Assembly (NCBI GenBank): GCA_026399475.1
Contig: JAPLQY010000019.1
Coordinates: forward strand, 1-54,287
DNA: 54,287 bases
Source of the DNA: Rhodocyclales bacterium
GTDB taxonomy: Bacteria > Pseudomonadota > Gammaproteobacteria > Burkholderiales > Rhodocyclaceae
Reading direction: 5' to 3'
The notes under the pieces are model-generated. The model saw only the letters and a list, made by a program, of their open reading frames with translations. It was not told the DNA's origin and searched no databases. Position numbers and translations under genes: made by a program. Numbering within the stretch: position 1 is the stretch's first letter; each line of letters opens with the position of its first letter. Of this stretch, positions 1 to 8,001 are shown one piece after another.

Positions 1-103
1 CCTTTGTCCGCTGTTTTGCATCCCTGCATTGCGGACCCATGGACCGTTACAGTGCGTTACATTGCCGACACCCAAGCTTGATCGGACGAGTTATAAGACC
101 GCC

Positions 104-786
104 ATGGACAACAAGGACAGAATTCTCATCGTCGATGACGACCCGGAAATCCGCCGCCTGCTGGTGGATTACCTGGCGAAGAACGGCTTCGAGGCCTTCG
201 CCGCCAAGGACGGGCGCGAGATGTGGCAAGGCCTGGAGCGGCACGCGATCGACCTGGTGGTGCTCGACCTGATGCTGCCCGACACGGATGGCCTGACGCT
301 GTGCCGCGATCTGCGTGCGCGCTCCAGCATGCCGGTGCTGATGCTCACCGCCCGCGGTGAGGAAGCCGACCGCATCGTCGGCATCGAGATGGGCGCCGAC
401 GACTATCTGGTCAAGCCCTTCAGTCCGCGCGAACTGCTGGCGCGCATCAAGACCATCCTGCGCCGCACCCGCGCCCTGCCGCCCAACCTGCGCCCCGAAT
501 CGCACTGACGGCGCCAGATGGCGTCGTGGTGCCGCTGTCCGGCGGCGAATACCGGCTGCTGCGCATCCTGCTCGAACATCCCAACCGGGTACTCAATCGC
601 GACCAATTGGTGGAACTGATCCACGGCCGCGAGGCGGGGCCGTATGACCGCGCCATCGACGTGCAGATGAGCCGCCTGCGCCAGCGCCTGCGCGACGAGA
701 GTCGCGAGCCGCAGTTGATCCAGACGGTGCGCGGCGAAGGCTATGTGCTGGCGACCAGCGTCGAGGGTCGAGCCTCATGCGACTGA
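104..786 (+). pseudogene. OmpR-family response regulator, frameshifted between receiver and DNA-binding domain
   Basis: The first reading frame (104-508) encodes a complete receiver domain: an acidic DDD cluster at residues 11-13, phospho-acceptor Asp55, Thr82 and Lys104. It stops soon after the last receiver helix. The winged-helix domain continues in another frame from about 496 to 786 and includes the usual Pro-Asp-Gly start, the recognition helix region and the RGxGY wing. The linker strand region normally found between the two domains (about 15-20 residues) is also missing, so this looks like a small deletion that changed the frame, or a sequencing error. The downstream kinase starts 10 nt before the end of the second fragment, as in an intact regulator-kinase pair. 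As read, no single protein can join phosphorylation to DNA binding. Confidence 0.8.
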
Positions 787-1772
787 TACCCGCTTCCCTT
801 TTCGGTCGCCTGACGCTGATCCTCGTTATCGGCCTGCTGGCAGCCCAGTTCGCCAGCATGTGGCTGCACATGGGCGAGCGGGCGATGATGATGGCGCAAA
901 ACCAGGGACAGTTTCCCGCCATTCCGAGCCGCTTCGGCACGCACCTGCTGATCACGCTGGCGGCCGTGATCGCCCTCTCGCTGGTGGCCGTGCGCCTGGT
1001 GACGCGCCCCCTGCAGCATCTGGCCGAAGCGGCGGACGCCTTCGGCAGCGACCTGGAATCGCCGCCACTGCCAGAGACCGGGCCGACGGAAACCCGCCGC
1101 GCTGCCGAGGCCTTCAACCGCATGCAGGAACGGCTGCGGCGCCTGATCGCCGAGCGCGGCCGGGCGCTGGCCGCGGTATCCCACGACCTGCGCACCCCGC
1201 TGACCCGCATGCGGCTGCGCGCCGAACTGGTGGACGACGAAGCCCTGCGCGCGCAGATCAACGCCGACATCGACGACATGCAGGCCATGGTCGAATCGAC
1301 ACTCGACTATCTGCGCGGGCTGCGCGAGAACGAAGCGCTTCAGTCGATCGACATGGAAGCGCTGCTCGCCAGCCTGGTGGCTGACGAGCAGGCGCTGGGG
1401 CATCCGGTGACACTGACCGGCAGCGATGTCGCGCCCTACCTCGGCCGGCTGTCGACGCTCAAGCGCGCGCTGGGCAACCTGATCGACAACGCGGTGAAGT
1501 ACGGCCAGTCTGCCCACATAATCATCGAGGATGGCGCCAAGGAATTGCGCCTCGTCGTCGAGGATCGTGGCCCCGGCATCCCGGAGGCCGATCTGCTGCG
1601 CGTGGTCGAACCCTATGTGCGGCTGGAAGCCTCGCGCAGCCGGGAGACCGGTGGCGTCGGCCTCGGACTGACCATCGCGCGCGATGCCGCTGTGCTGCAT
1701 GGCGGCAAGCTGCGGCTGGAGAATCTTGCCGCGGGTGGCCTGCGGGCGACGCTGGTACTGGCCCGCCGGTGA
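777..1772 (+). CDS. EnvZ-like sensor histidine kinase
   Basis: 331-residue inner-membrane sensor kinase that should phosphorylate the adjoining OmpR-type regulator. Two membrane segments (about residues 8-28 and 56-74) flank a periplasmic loop of only about 25 residues. HAMP follows, then a phospho-acceptor block with His136 in SHDLRTPLTRMR, then a HATPase domain with N box (NLIDNAVKY), G1 (DRGPGIP) and G2 (GVGLGLTIA). The very short loop makes direct sensing of a periplasmic ligand unlikely, so sensing may be by membrane or cytoplasmic cues. The start overlaps the regulator by 10 nt, which implies coupled translation. The kinase looks intact although its partner is frameshifted. The signal is unknown; the next gene is a TauE/SafE exporter. 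Confidence 0.88.
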   Translation: MRLIPASLFGRLTLILVIGLLAAQFASMWLHMGERAMMMAQNQGQFPAIPSRFGTHLLITLAAVIALSLVAVRLVTRPLQHLAEAADAFGSDLESPPLPETGPTETRRAAEAFNRMQERLRRLIAERGRALAAVSHDLRTPLTRMRLRAELVDDEALRAQINADIDDMQAMVESTLDYLRGLRENEALQSIDMEALLASLVADEQALGHPVTLTGSDVAPYLGRLSTLKRALGNLIDNAVKYGQSAHIIIEDGAKELRLVVEDRGPGIPEADLLRVVEPYVRLEASRSRETGGVGLGLTIARDAAVLHGGKLRLENLAAGGLRATLVLARR

Positions 1773-1819
1773 CCGCAGCGTAGCGCTGGCACCGACTTTT
1801 CCTGACGAACGTCCCGCCG

Positions 1820-2692
1820 ATGCAGACCCTCCATTTCGCCGCATCCGGAGTCGATACGTTTTTCTGGCTACCGCCGCTGGCGGGTCTGGTGCTGGCGTTT
1901 TTCTGTTCCATGGTCGGCATCTCGGGCGCTTTCCTGCTGCTGCCTTTCCAGATGAGCGTGCTGGGCTTCGCCGGTCCGGCCGCCAGCGCCACCAACATGG
2001 TCTTCAATCTGTTCGCCACGCCCGGCGGCATCTGGCGCTACCAACGCGACGGCCGGCTGCTTGCGCCGCTGGCCTGGCTGATTTCCGTCGGGTCACTGCC
2101 GGGCATTGTGCTAGGCTTTTACATCCGCACCCGCTGGCTGGCAGATGCAGCCCATTTCCGCCTGTTCGTCAGCATCGTGCTGCTGTATGTCGCCTACCGG
2201 CTGCTGACCGACATCGTCCACCGCGGCGGCGCAACGCACGATGTTCCGCAGGGAGGTGTTGGCGCCTGTCGCCGCGAGGGCCGGCGCTACGTCTTCGCCT
2301 TCGATGGCGCCGAGCACGGGTTTTCCATAGCGGCCGTGCTGCTGCTCGCCTTCCTCGTCGGCATCATCGGCGGCACCTACGGAATCGGCGGCGGCGCGCT
2401 GATCTCACCCTTCCTCGTTGCTGCATTCGGCCTGCCGGTGCATGCGGTGGCCGGTGCCGCGCTGGCGGGAACCTTCGCCAGCTCACTGGTCGGCGTCGTC
2501 ATCTACGCCCTGCTGCCCGTGCCGGGCGGTGGCAGCGTGGCGCCCGACTGGGCACTGGGCAGCCTCTTCGGCCTGGGTGGGCTTGCCGGCATGACCCTCG
2601 GTTCCGCCTTGCAGAAGCGCGTGCCGCCGAAGCTGCTACAGGGCGCGCTGGGCGTCCTGCTGTGCCTGCTCGGCGGCTACTACCTTCTGTGA
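1820..2692 (+). CDS. TauE/SafE-family anion permease
   Basis: 290-residue polytopic membrane protein with the two-half architecture of the TauE/SafE (DUF81) family. Each half has a Gly-rich re-entrant motif: near residues 29-36 (CSMVGISG) and near 183-198 (GIIGGTYGIGGGALIS). A hydrophilic loop of about 35 residues separates the halves. Family members export sulfite, sulfoacetate or other small organic or sulfur anions. In a window rich in sulfur metabolism, sulfite or a related oxyanion is a reasonable guess, but substrate cannot be read from sequence. It lies 47 nt downstream of the sensor kinase on the same strand, so co-expression is plausible. Confidence 0.85.
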   Translation: MQTLHFAASGVDTFFWLPPLAGLVLAFFCSMVGISGAFLLLPFQMSVLGFAGPAASATNMVFNLFATPGGIWRYQRDGRLLAPLAWLISVGSLPGIVLGFYIRTRWLADAAHFRLFVSIVLLYVAYRLLTDIVHRGGATHDVPQGGVGACRREGRRYVFAFDGAEHGFSIAAVLLLAFLVGIIGGTYGIGGGALISPFLVAAFGLPVHAVAGAALAGTFASSLVGVVIYALLPVPGGGSVAPDWALGSLFGLGGLAGMTLGSALQKRVPPKLLQGALGVLLCLLGGYYLL

Positions 2693-2725
2693 GCGTCGCT
2701 CAGGGGAAGTGACGGAAGACGGGTG

Positions 2726-2941
2726 TCAGCAGCAGTGCCCTCTGCCATGTTCCTGTATCGGCGGGCAGGGCGCCGTGCCATAGGAACAGAACACGCAGCA
2801 GTCACCGGGCTTGGGCTTGAGCAAGGCGTGACAGCCGTCGCACTCGTAGAACCACTGGCAGGCGTTGGTGGGCATGGTTTCAGTTTTGACGTGCCCGCAT
2901 TGCGGACAGGTCAGCGTGGATTCGAGAATGATTTCAGGCAC
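2726..2941 (-). CDS. GDCCVxC-domain small zinc-ribbon protein
   Basis: 71-residue soluble protein with a CPxCG pair near residue 12, a second pair (CDGC) near 34 and the diagnostic GDCCVFCSYG motif around residues 46-55, ending in HCC. The cysteine pattern implies bound zinc or another thiophilic metal. It overlaps the 3' end of acr3 by 8 nt and is the last gene of the arsR-arsC-acr3 unit. Members of this small family are often found beside arsenic or mercury resistance genes, which fits the context. The biochemical role is not established; metal buffering or delivery is an inference. Confidence 0.82.
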   Translation of the reverse strand: MPEIILESTLTCPQCGHVKTETMPTNACQWFYECDGCHALLKPKPGDCCVFCSYGTAPCPPIQEHGRGHCC

Positions 2942-4013
2942 GTTCGTACCAGCCCTTGCTTGCGTTGACCACCTTAACCACCAGCAACATCACCGGCACC
3001 TCGATCAGCACGCCGACCACGGTGGCCAGGGCAGCACCGGACTCGAAACCGAACAGGGAAATCGCAGCGGCGACGGCCAGCTCGAAGAAGTTGCTGGCGC
3101 CGATCAAGGCAGAGGGACAGGCGACGCTGTGCTTTTCGCCCACCGCACGATTCAGCCAGTAGGCCAGCGCGGAGTTGAAGAAGACCTGGATCAGGATCGG
3201 CACCGCCAGCAAGGCAATGATCAGCGGCTTGTCGATGATGGCCTTGCCCTGGAAGGCGAACAGCAGCACCAGCGTCGCCAGCAGCGCGGTGATCGACCAG
3301 GGGCCGATCTTCGCCATCATGGCGTCGAAGCGGTCCTGCCCCGCTTTCCCTCCATCTCCGAGCAGCGACTTGCGCCAGATCTGGGCGAGGATGACCGGGA
3401 TCACGATGTAGAGCAGCACCGAGGTGAACAAGGTATCCCAGGGCACGGTGATGGCCGAGATGCCGAGCAGGAAGGCCACCAGCGGAGCGAAGGCAACGAC
3501 CATGATGCTGTCGTTCAGCGCGACCTGCGACAGCGTAAACAGCGGATCGCCGTTGGTCAGACGGCTCCAGACAAAGACCATGGCCGTGCACGGCGCGGCG
3601 GCAAGCAGGATCAGGCCCGCGATGTAGCTGTCGAGCTGGTCGGCGGGGAGCATCGGCGCGAACAGGTTGCGGATGAACAGCCAGCCGAGGAAGGCCATAG
3701 AGAATGGCTTCACCAGCCAGTTCACGAACAGCGTGACGCCGATGCCTTTGCCATGGTTTCGTACTTCGTGCAGCGCGCCGAAATCGACCTTGACCAGCAT
3801 CGGGATGATCATGATCCAGATCAACAGACCGACCGGCAGATTGACTCGCGCGACTTCCATCTTGCCCAGCGCCTGGAAGGGCGCGGGCAGGAACTGGCCG
3901 AGGGCAATGCCGACGATGATGCAGAGGAAGACCCAGACCGTCAGGTAGCGTTCAAACACCGACATCGACGCACCGGCGGCCAGTTTGGCAGTGACTTCGC
4001 ATTGAGCGGACAT
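2934..4013 (-). CDS. acr3: ACR3-type arsenite efflux permease
   Basis: 359-residue inner-membrane protein with about ten hydrophobic segments. It carries the ACR3 hallmark stretch AAAPCTAMVFVWS, which holds the conserved functional Cys, and the later NFFELAVA segment. The family exports arsenite (and often antimonite) using the proton gradient. The leader residues before MSVFERYL contain one Cys and may be dispensable; an internal Met at residue 17 is an alternative start. It is downstream of arsR and arsC in one minus-strand operon, so it should be induced by arsenite through ArsR release. Confidence 0.94.
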   Translation of the reverse strand: MSAQCEVTAKLAAGASMSVFERYLTVWVFLCIIVGIALGQFLPAPFQALGKMEVARVNLPVGLLIWIMIIPMLVKVDFGALHEVRNHGKGIGVTLFVNWLVKPFSMAFLGWLFIRNLFAPMLPADQLDSYIAGLILLAAAPCTAMVFVWSRLTNGDPLFTLSQVALNDSIMVVAFAPLVAFLLGISAITVPWDTLFTSVLLYIVIPVILAQIWRKSLLGDGGKAGQDRFDAMMAKIGPWSITALLATLVLLFAFQGKAIIDKPLIIALLAVPILIQVFFNSALAYWLNRAVGEKHSVACPSALIGASNFFELAVAAAISLFGFESGAALATVVGVLIEVPVMLLVVKVVNASKGWYERA

Positions 4014-4020
4014 GTCATGC

Positions 4021-4060
4021 CCCTGCTGGGCCGCCCCAAGGGGGCATGCGCCCCCCCGGT
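4021..4060. repeat. GC-rich intergenic repeat (GGGCCGCCCCAAGGGGG type), copy 1
   Basis: The short palindrome-like motif GGGCCGCCCCAAGGGGG is followed by strings of C and G between acr3 and arsC. The same 17-mer recurs at about 45599-45615 between ccmB and ccmA. Both copies lie inside operons, between genes read in the same direction. Similar C-rich/G-rich repeats are common in betaproteobacterial intergenic regions. They could fold in RNA and affect mRNA stability; no function is shown here. Confidence 0.6.
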
Positions 4061-4100
4061 GGGGGCAGTGAGCTGATCTTGCGAGCGTGGGGGGCCATAT

Positions 4101-4586
4101 TTACTCTCCGCTGTGGATGCGCCGAGCGGCGGCCAGTGCTTCGTCGCGGCCCATGGTTTCGAGGGGCAGCGCGAGAAAGGCTTCGATGCGCTTTTGCAGC
4201 GCCTGGTAGGCTTCTTCAAAGGCCTCGCGCCGCGCTTCGATGGGTTCGACGTGGGCCGGGTCGGGGATGCCCCAGTGGGCGGTGGCCGGATGACCCGGCC
4301 ACATTGGACAGACTTCGTTGGCGGCATTACCGCAGACAGTGAAAATGAAATCGAACTCGGGGGCGCCCGGGGCGGCAAACTCGTCCCAGGACTTGCTGCG
4401 CGCACCCTCACACGGCACGCCATGCTTCGCCAGTGTTTCCAGCGCAACCGGATTGACCTGGCCACCCGGCTTGCTGCCGGCAGACCAGGCCTTGATGCGG
4501 CCCTGGCCCATATGCTTGAACAGCATCTCGCCGAGGACGGAGCGGGCGGAATTGCCGGTGCAGAGCACGAGTACGTTGAAGCTCAT
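4101..4586 (-). CDS. arsC: Arsenate reductase, thioredoxin-coupled low-molecular-weight phosphatase type
   Basis: 161-residue cytoplasmic enzyme that reduces arsenate to arsenite for export by Acr3. The N terminus has the anion-binding P-loop with catalytic Cys (CTGNSARS, residues 9-16), and further cysteines around residue 84 and 92 (VCGNAANEVCP) that could form the disulfide relay. The later WGIPDP segment supplies the general-acid Asp of this fold. It sits 9 nt downstream of arsR and about 90 nt upstream of acr3, separated by a GC-rich repeat. Confidence 0.93.
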   Translation of the reverse strand: MSFNVLVLCTGNSARSVLGEMLFKHMGQGRIKAWSAGSKPGGQVNPVALETLAKHGVPCEGARSKSWDEFAAPGAPEFDFIFTVCGNAANEVCPMWPGHPATAHWGIPDPAHVEPIEARREAFEEAYQALQKRIEAFLALPLETMGRDEALAAARRIHSGE

Positions 4587-4595
4587 GATATGTCC

Positions 4596-4940
4596 TCAAG
4601 CCGCCTTGCGGCGGCGGATGGTGGTAGATGCTGCGGCGGTTCTGGGCAGGCATTGCCCACCCTGGCAGCAGTTGTCGGTGAGATAGGCGATGAGGTCGTC
4701 CATCGCCGCAAAGCTCGCCGCATAGAAGATGAAACGGCCGTCCTGACGCGATGTGACCAGGCCGGTGCGGGCCAGATGCGCGACATGAAAGGACAGGGTC
4801 GCGGGCGGAATCGCCAACGAGTCGGAAATGGCCCCGGCTTTCAAACCCTCCGGTCCCTGCTCGACGAGCAGGCGGAATATTCGCAGGCGGGTTTCCTGTG
4901 CAAGGGCGGCCAGTTTATCGACGGCCTGGGTGGGTTTCAC
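4596..4940 (-). CDS. arsR: ArsR-family arsenite-responsive repressor
   Basis: 114-residue winged-helix repressor starting at GTG. The DNA-binding part is typical of ArsR (residues 7-80, with PPATLSFHVAHL as recognition helix). The usual N-terminal CxC pair in the recognition helix is absent. Instead a Cys pair plus a third Cys sit near the C terminus (NCCQGGQC, residues about 90-97), as in ArsR proteins with a relocated As(III) site. It is the first gene of the ars operon and overlaps its own operator/promoter, so it should repress itself. Confidence 0.92.
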   Translation of the reverse strand: MKPTQAVDKLAALAQETRLRIFRLLVEQGPEGLKAGAISDSLAIPPATLSFHVAHLARTGLVTSRQDGRFIFYAASFAAMDDLIAYLTDNCCQGGQCLPRTAAASTTIRRRKAA

Positions 4941-4953
4941 AAAAATCCATTCG

Positions 4954-5005
4954 ATATTTCCAGAATAATGGAACTATTGTAGGCATTGACTCGCGTGCAA
5001 GTCAA
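4954..5005 (-). promoter_or_regulatory. ars operon promoter with ArsR operator
   Basis: On the minus strand a -35 TTGACT (5000-5005) and -10 TACAAT (4976-4981) are separated by 18 nt. Just downstream is an inverted repeat ATATTTCCA-N6-TGGAACTAT (4954-4977), 8 of 9 positions symmetric, overlapping the end of the -10 and reaching close to the GTG start at 4940. This is the placement expected for an autoregulatory ArsR operator. Protein binding is inferred. Confidence 0.75.
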
Positions 5006-5078
5006 TCAAGGCGAAGTTTTCCCTGGCGCCTACCATCTTCCGATGGTGGCGACGAGAAAATAGCGTTTCAGCCGAGGG

Positions 5079-6011
5079 TTACAGCGAGAAATCGGCGTCG
5101 AAGGGTTTGGCGCCCTTGACCACCGGCAGGGTCAGCGTGCGATCCCAGTCGGACCAGCCGCCGTTATATACGCGGACATCCTTGTAGCCCAGCGCCTTGA
5201 GCTGCAGCCAAGCCAGGGTGGAGCGGAAACCGTCGTGGCAGTAGGTAATGACAGTGTTGTCGCGCGGCACGTCCTTGTATATCGCGGCCAGTTCGCCCAT
5301 GGATTTCCACTGCTGCGACTGACTGTCCACCCCTTGCAGGCTGACGATATTGATGGCGCCCGGAATATGCCCGCCCTGCACCGAATGCTGGATACGGCTG
5401 CCCTCGTACATGTCCGCCGGACGGGCATCGAGCAGCGTAATTTTTTGATCGCGCTCGGCCACAACGCGGGTGTAGACGTCTGTCCAGCCGATCATGGGGG
5501 ACGCGGCTGCAGGCTTGAGCGTTACCTTGCCCGGCGCGCGCCGGGCAGCGGATGTCTTCGTCAGATCATTGAGTCCGGTCCAGCCCATGGCACCGCCATC
5601 GAGCAGCTTCACGCGTCTCATGTCGAAGCCATGGAGGTCGAGCAGGAACATCACCCGCGAGGCCAGCGCGGTGGACGAATCGTCATAGACGACGATGGTC
5701 GAATCGTCATTCACACCCCAGCGCCGCAGCGTGCCCTGAAAGGCAGTGCGAGAGGGAAAACGCATGATCGGCATCTCGTCGTTGGCGCCGAGGTCGACGA
5801 AGCGCTGCACCTGTATCGCCCCGGGAATGTGGCCGATAGTGTTGTGGCGGTGCGGGTGATAGCGCACTTCGAGCACGACGAGTTTGGGGTCCTTCAGCCT
5901 TTCCGCGAGCCAGTCGGCATCGACCAGGAAATCGGGCTTGTCGATAGTGTCGGCGGCGTGAGCGGCCATGCCGAAAAGGCAGCAGAGGAGCAGGATGATC
6001 AACTTTCTCAC
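5079..6011 (-). CDS. Secreted two-domain rhodanese (thiosulfate/3-mercaptopyruvate sulfurtransferase)
   Basis: 310-residue protein starting at GTG with an AGGAGG site 8 nt upstream. A signal peptide (residues 1 to about 20, ending AAHA) is followed by an N-terminal inactive rhodanese domain and a C-terminal catalytic one with active-site loop TYCHDGFRST. Such enzymes move sulfane sulfur from thiosulfate or mercaptopyruvate to cyanide or thiols. The rhodanese reaction makes thiocyanate from cyanide, which is interesting beside a thiocyanate-degrading island. It lies 71 nt downstream of the ABC exporter ATPase and is probably the last gene of that operon. A periplasmic location is inferred from the signal peptide. 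Confidence 0.9.
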   Translation of the reverse strand: MRKLIILLLCCLFGMAAHAADTIDKPDFLVDADWLAERLKDPKLVVLEVRYHPHRHNTIGHIPGAIQVQRFVDLGANDEMPIMRFPSRTAFQGTLRRWGVNDDSTIVVYDDSSTALASRVMFLLDLHGFDMRRVKLLDGGAMGWTGLNDLTKTSAARRAPGKVTLKPAAASPMIGWTDVYTRVVAERDQKITLLDARPADMYEGSRIQHSVQGGHIPGAINIVSLQGVDSQSQQWKSMGELAAIYKDVPRDNTVITYCHDGFRSTLAWLQLKALGYKDVRVYNGGWSDWDRTLTLPVVKGAKPFDADFSL

Positions 6012-6082
6012 TAGGACCTCCTGAGTGGATACTGATCTATTCGGGGTCGACGTTGAGCGAAACGCGGTCGCGGGCTGCCTAT

Positions 6083-6808
6083 TCACGAAATGTCCCGGCC
6101 TTCGCCGGCCTCCTCCACCGTCTTACCATCGCGAATGTGGTAAATGCGCTTGAAGGTAGGAATGATCTTTTCGTCGTGGGTGACGACAATGATCGCGGTC
6201 TGGTACTGGCTGGCCATCTGGTTGAGGATGCGCACCACGGCCAGCGCCCGCTCACTGTCGAGGGGCGCGGTGGGTTCGTCGGCGAGGATCACCGGCGGCT
6301 GGTTGGCCAGGGCGCGGGCAATCGATACGCGCTGCTGCTCGCCCCCCGAAAGTTCGCTCGGCTGCGCGCGGGCACGATGCGCGACATCGAGCGCCTGCAG
6401 CAATTCCAGCGCCCGGGCCCGGGAAGCCCCGTTGGCACGCCCCGCCAGCATTGGCAGCAAGGCCACGTTGTCGGTGACGTCGAGGAAGGGAATCAGATAG
6501 GGCGCCTGGAAGATGAAGCCGATGCGGTCGCGCCGCAGCGCACGCAGATCCCTGGTTTTCCAGCCACCTGCGTCGCTGTCGTAGATCACTTCGCCGCCCA
6601 GGGTCATGCGGCCACGCGTGGGTTCGATCACGGCACCGAGGCACTTGAGGAGCGTGGTCTTGCCCGATCCGCTGGGGCCGACCAGGCCGACCACTTCGCC
6701 GGGGGCGATGCTCATGTTCACCTCTTTCAGCGCTTCGACGGCGGTGTCGCCCTCGCCGTAACGCTTGCTGAGGCCTTCGATGCGGATTCCCTGGTCCATC
6801 TCAGCCAC
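6083..6808 (-). CDS. ABC exporter ATPase (LolD/MacB/DevA-like)
   Basis: 241-residue nucleotide-binding subunit with Walker [10 protein letters not shown] (about residues 44-52), Q-loop ([11 protein letters not shown]), signature LSGGEQQR, Walker [13 protein letters not shown] and switch His (VTHDE). The sequence type belongs with FtsX-like permeases of the MacB/DevCA group, which export via a periplasmic adaptor. It overlaps the permease gene by 8 nt, and with the HlyD-like protein forms a three-part exporter. Substrate unknown. Confidence 0.9.
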   Translation of the reverse strand: MAEMDQGIRIEGLSKRYGEGDTAVEALKEVNMSIAPGEVVGLVGPSGSGKTTLLKCLGAVIEPTRGRMTLGGEVIYDSDAGGWKTRDLRALRRDRIGFIFQAPYLIPFLDVTDNVALLPMLAGRANGASRARALELLQALDVAHRARAQPSELSGGEQQRVSIARALANQPPVILADEPTAPLDSERALAVVRILNQMASQYQTAIIVVTHDEKIIPTFKRIYHIRDGKTVEEAGEGRDIS

Positions 6809-7994
6809 CGATCGCCGTAGCCGGATCGACCTTCAGCGCTGCACGAATGGCCAGCGTGCTGGCCAGCGCACACACCACCATGACGATGACAAGGGCACGC
6901 ACGGCGTCGGCGGTCTCCAGCAGCACATATTTTGGAAAAGCCGGTGCCCAGATCGTGGCCGCGATCTTGCCGACCACAAAACCGATCAGGCCCAGCCCGA
7001 GTGCCTGCTGCAGGATCATCCCGGCGATGCTGCGGTTGCGGGTGCCGATCAACTTGAGCACCGCAATCTCGCGGATCTTGCCCAGAGTCATGGTGTAGAT
7101 GATGAAGGCCACGATGGCCGCACTGACAATGGTCAGGATCGCCAGGAACATGCCGATCTGTTTGGCCGAGGTGGCGACCAGCTTTTCGATCAGGATCTCC
7201 TCCATCTGTTTGCGGGTATAGGCCTGCAAGTGCTTCCAGCGACGGATCTCCTGTGCCACTTGCTCAGGCGGAGTGCCATCGACTACCCGCACCAGCACCG
7301 CATTGACGCTGTGGTTGACGGTCTGCGCGGCATTCACGGCGTCGAGCAGGCCGGGCACGCCGGGGCGATTCAGCGCCGGATTGCCGGCGGTGCGGGCGCG
7401 ATCGCCGATGATGGCGTCGTTGTCCTTGAGGAACTGCGCCTCCTGGGCATCCTTGAGCGGAATGAAGACCATCGGATCGCCACCGGAGGACACCATGCGT
7501 CGCGTCAGGCCGACCACTTCGTAGTCGTGTCGCCGGATGCGGATGCGCTCGCCCAGCCGGAAGCCGGTTTTGACGTCGGCGATGGCCTCGAAGTGGCCTT
7601 GTAGCAAACGCCGCCCCGCGAGCAGGTAAGCCGGCTCACCGGGCTGGCCCGGTTCAAAACCGACGACCATGCTGCGCTCATCGGTATCGCCATGACGCAC
7701 CTGCATGGTCAGATAGGTGACGCTGGCGGCCTGCGCCACTCCGGACAAACCGAGCACGCCGCGATACGCGTCGTCCCGGATGCTGGACGCTTCCGCATAC
7801 GGCCCCTGGGTGTCCTTCTGCACCACCCAGATGTCGGCCCCGCTGTTGGTCAGCAGGACCTTGGCGTCGTCGACCATGCCGCGATAGACGCCGGCCATGG
7901 TCAAGGTGGCGCCGATCAGCAAACCCAGCCCTATTCCGGTGAGGACGAATTTGCCCCAGGAATGCAGGATGTCGCGACCGGCGAGACTGATCAT
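6801..7994 (-). CDS. ABC exporter permease, FtsX/DevC-like
   Basis: 397-residue inner-membrane subunit with one N-terminal helix (about 13-33), a large periplasmic domain (about 40-265) and three C-terminal helices, as in DevC/MacB-type mechanotransmission permeases. Lies between the adaptor gene (7 nt away) and the ATPase gene (8 nt overlap). It should work with both to move a substrate from the periplasm or outer leaflet outward; substrate unknown. Confidence 0.88.
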   Translation of the reverse strand: MISLAGRDILHSWGKFVLTGIGLGLLIGATLTMAGVYRGMVDDAKVLLTNSGADIWVVQKDTQGPYAEASSIRDDAYRGVLGLSGVAQAASVTYLTMQVRHGDTDERSMVVGFEPGQPGEPAYLLAGRRLLQGHFEAIADVKTGFRLGERIRIRRHDYEVVGLTRRMVSSGGDPMVFIPLKDAQEAQFLKDNDAIIGDRARTAGNPALNRPGVPGLLDAVNAAQTVNHSVNAVLVRVVDGTPPEQVAQEIRRWKHLQAYTRKQMEEILIEKLVATSAKQIGMFLAILTIVSAAIVAFIIYTMTLGKIREIAVLKLIGTRNRSIAGMILQQALGLGLIGFVVGKIAATIWAPAFPKYVLLETADAVRALVIVMVVCALASTLAIRAALKVDPATAIGG

Positions 7995-8001
7995 GACAGG
8001 C

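Noticed and set aside
2865..4076. Long plus-strand ORF opposite acr3
   Set aside because: Antisense shadow of a well-supported gene; polar low-complexity product with no ribosome site.
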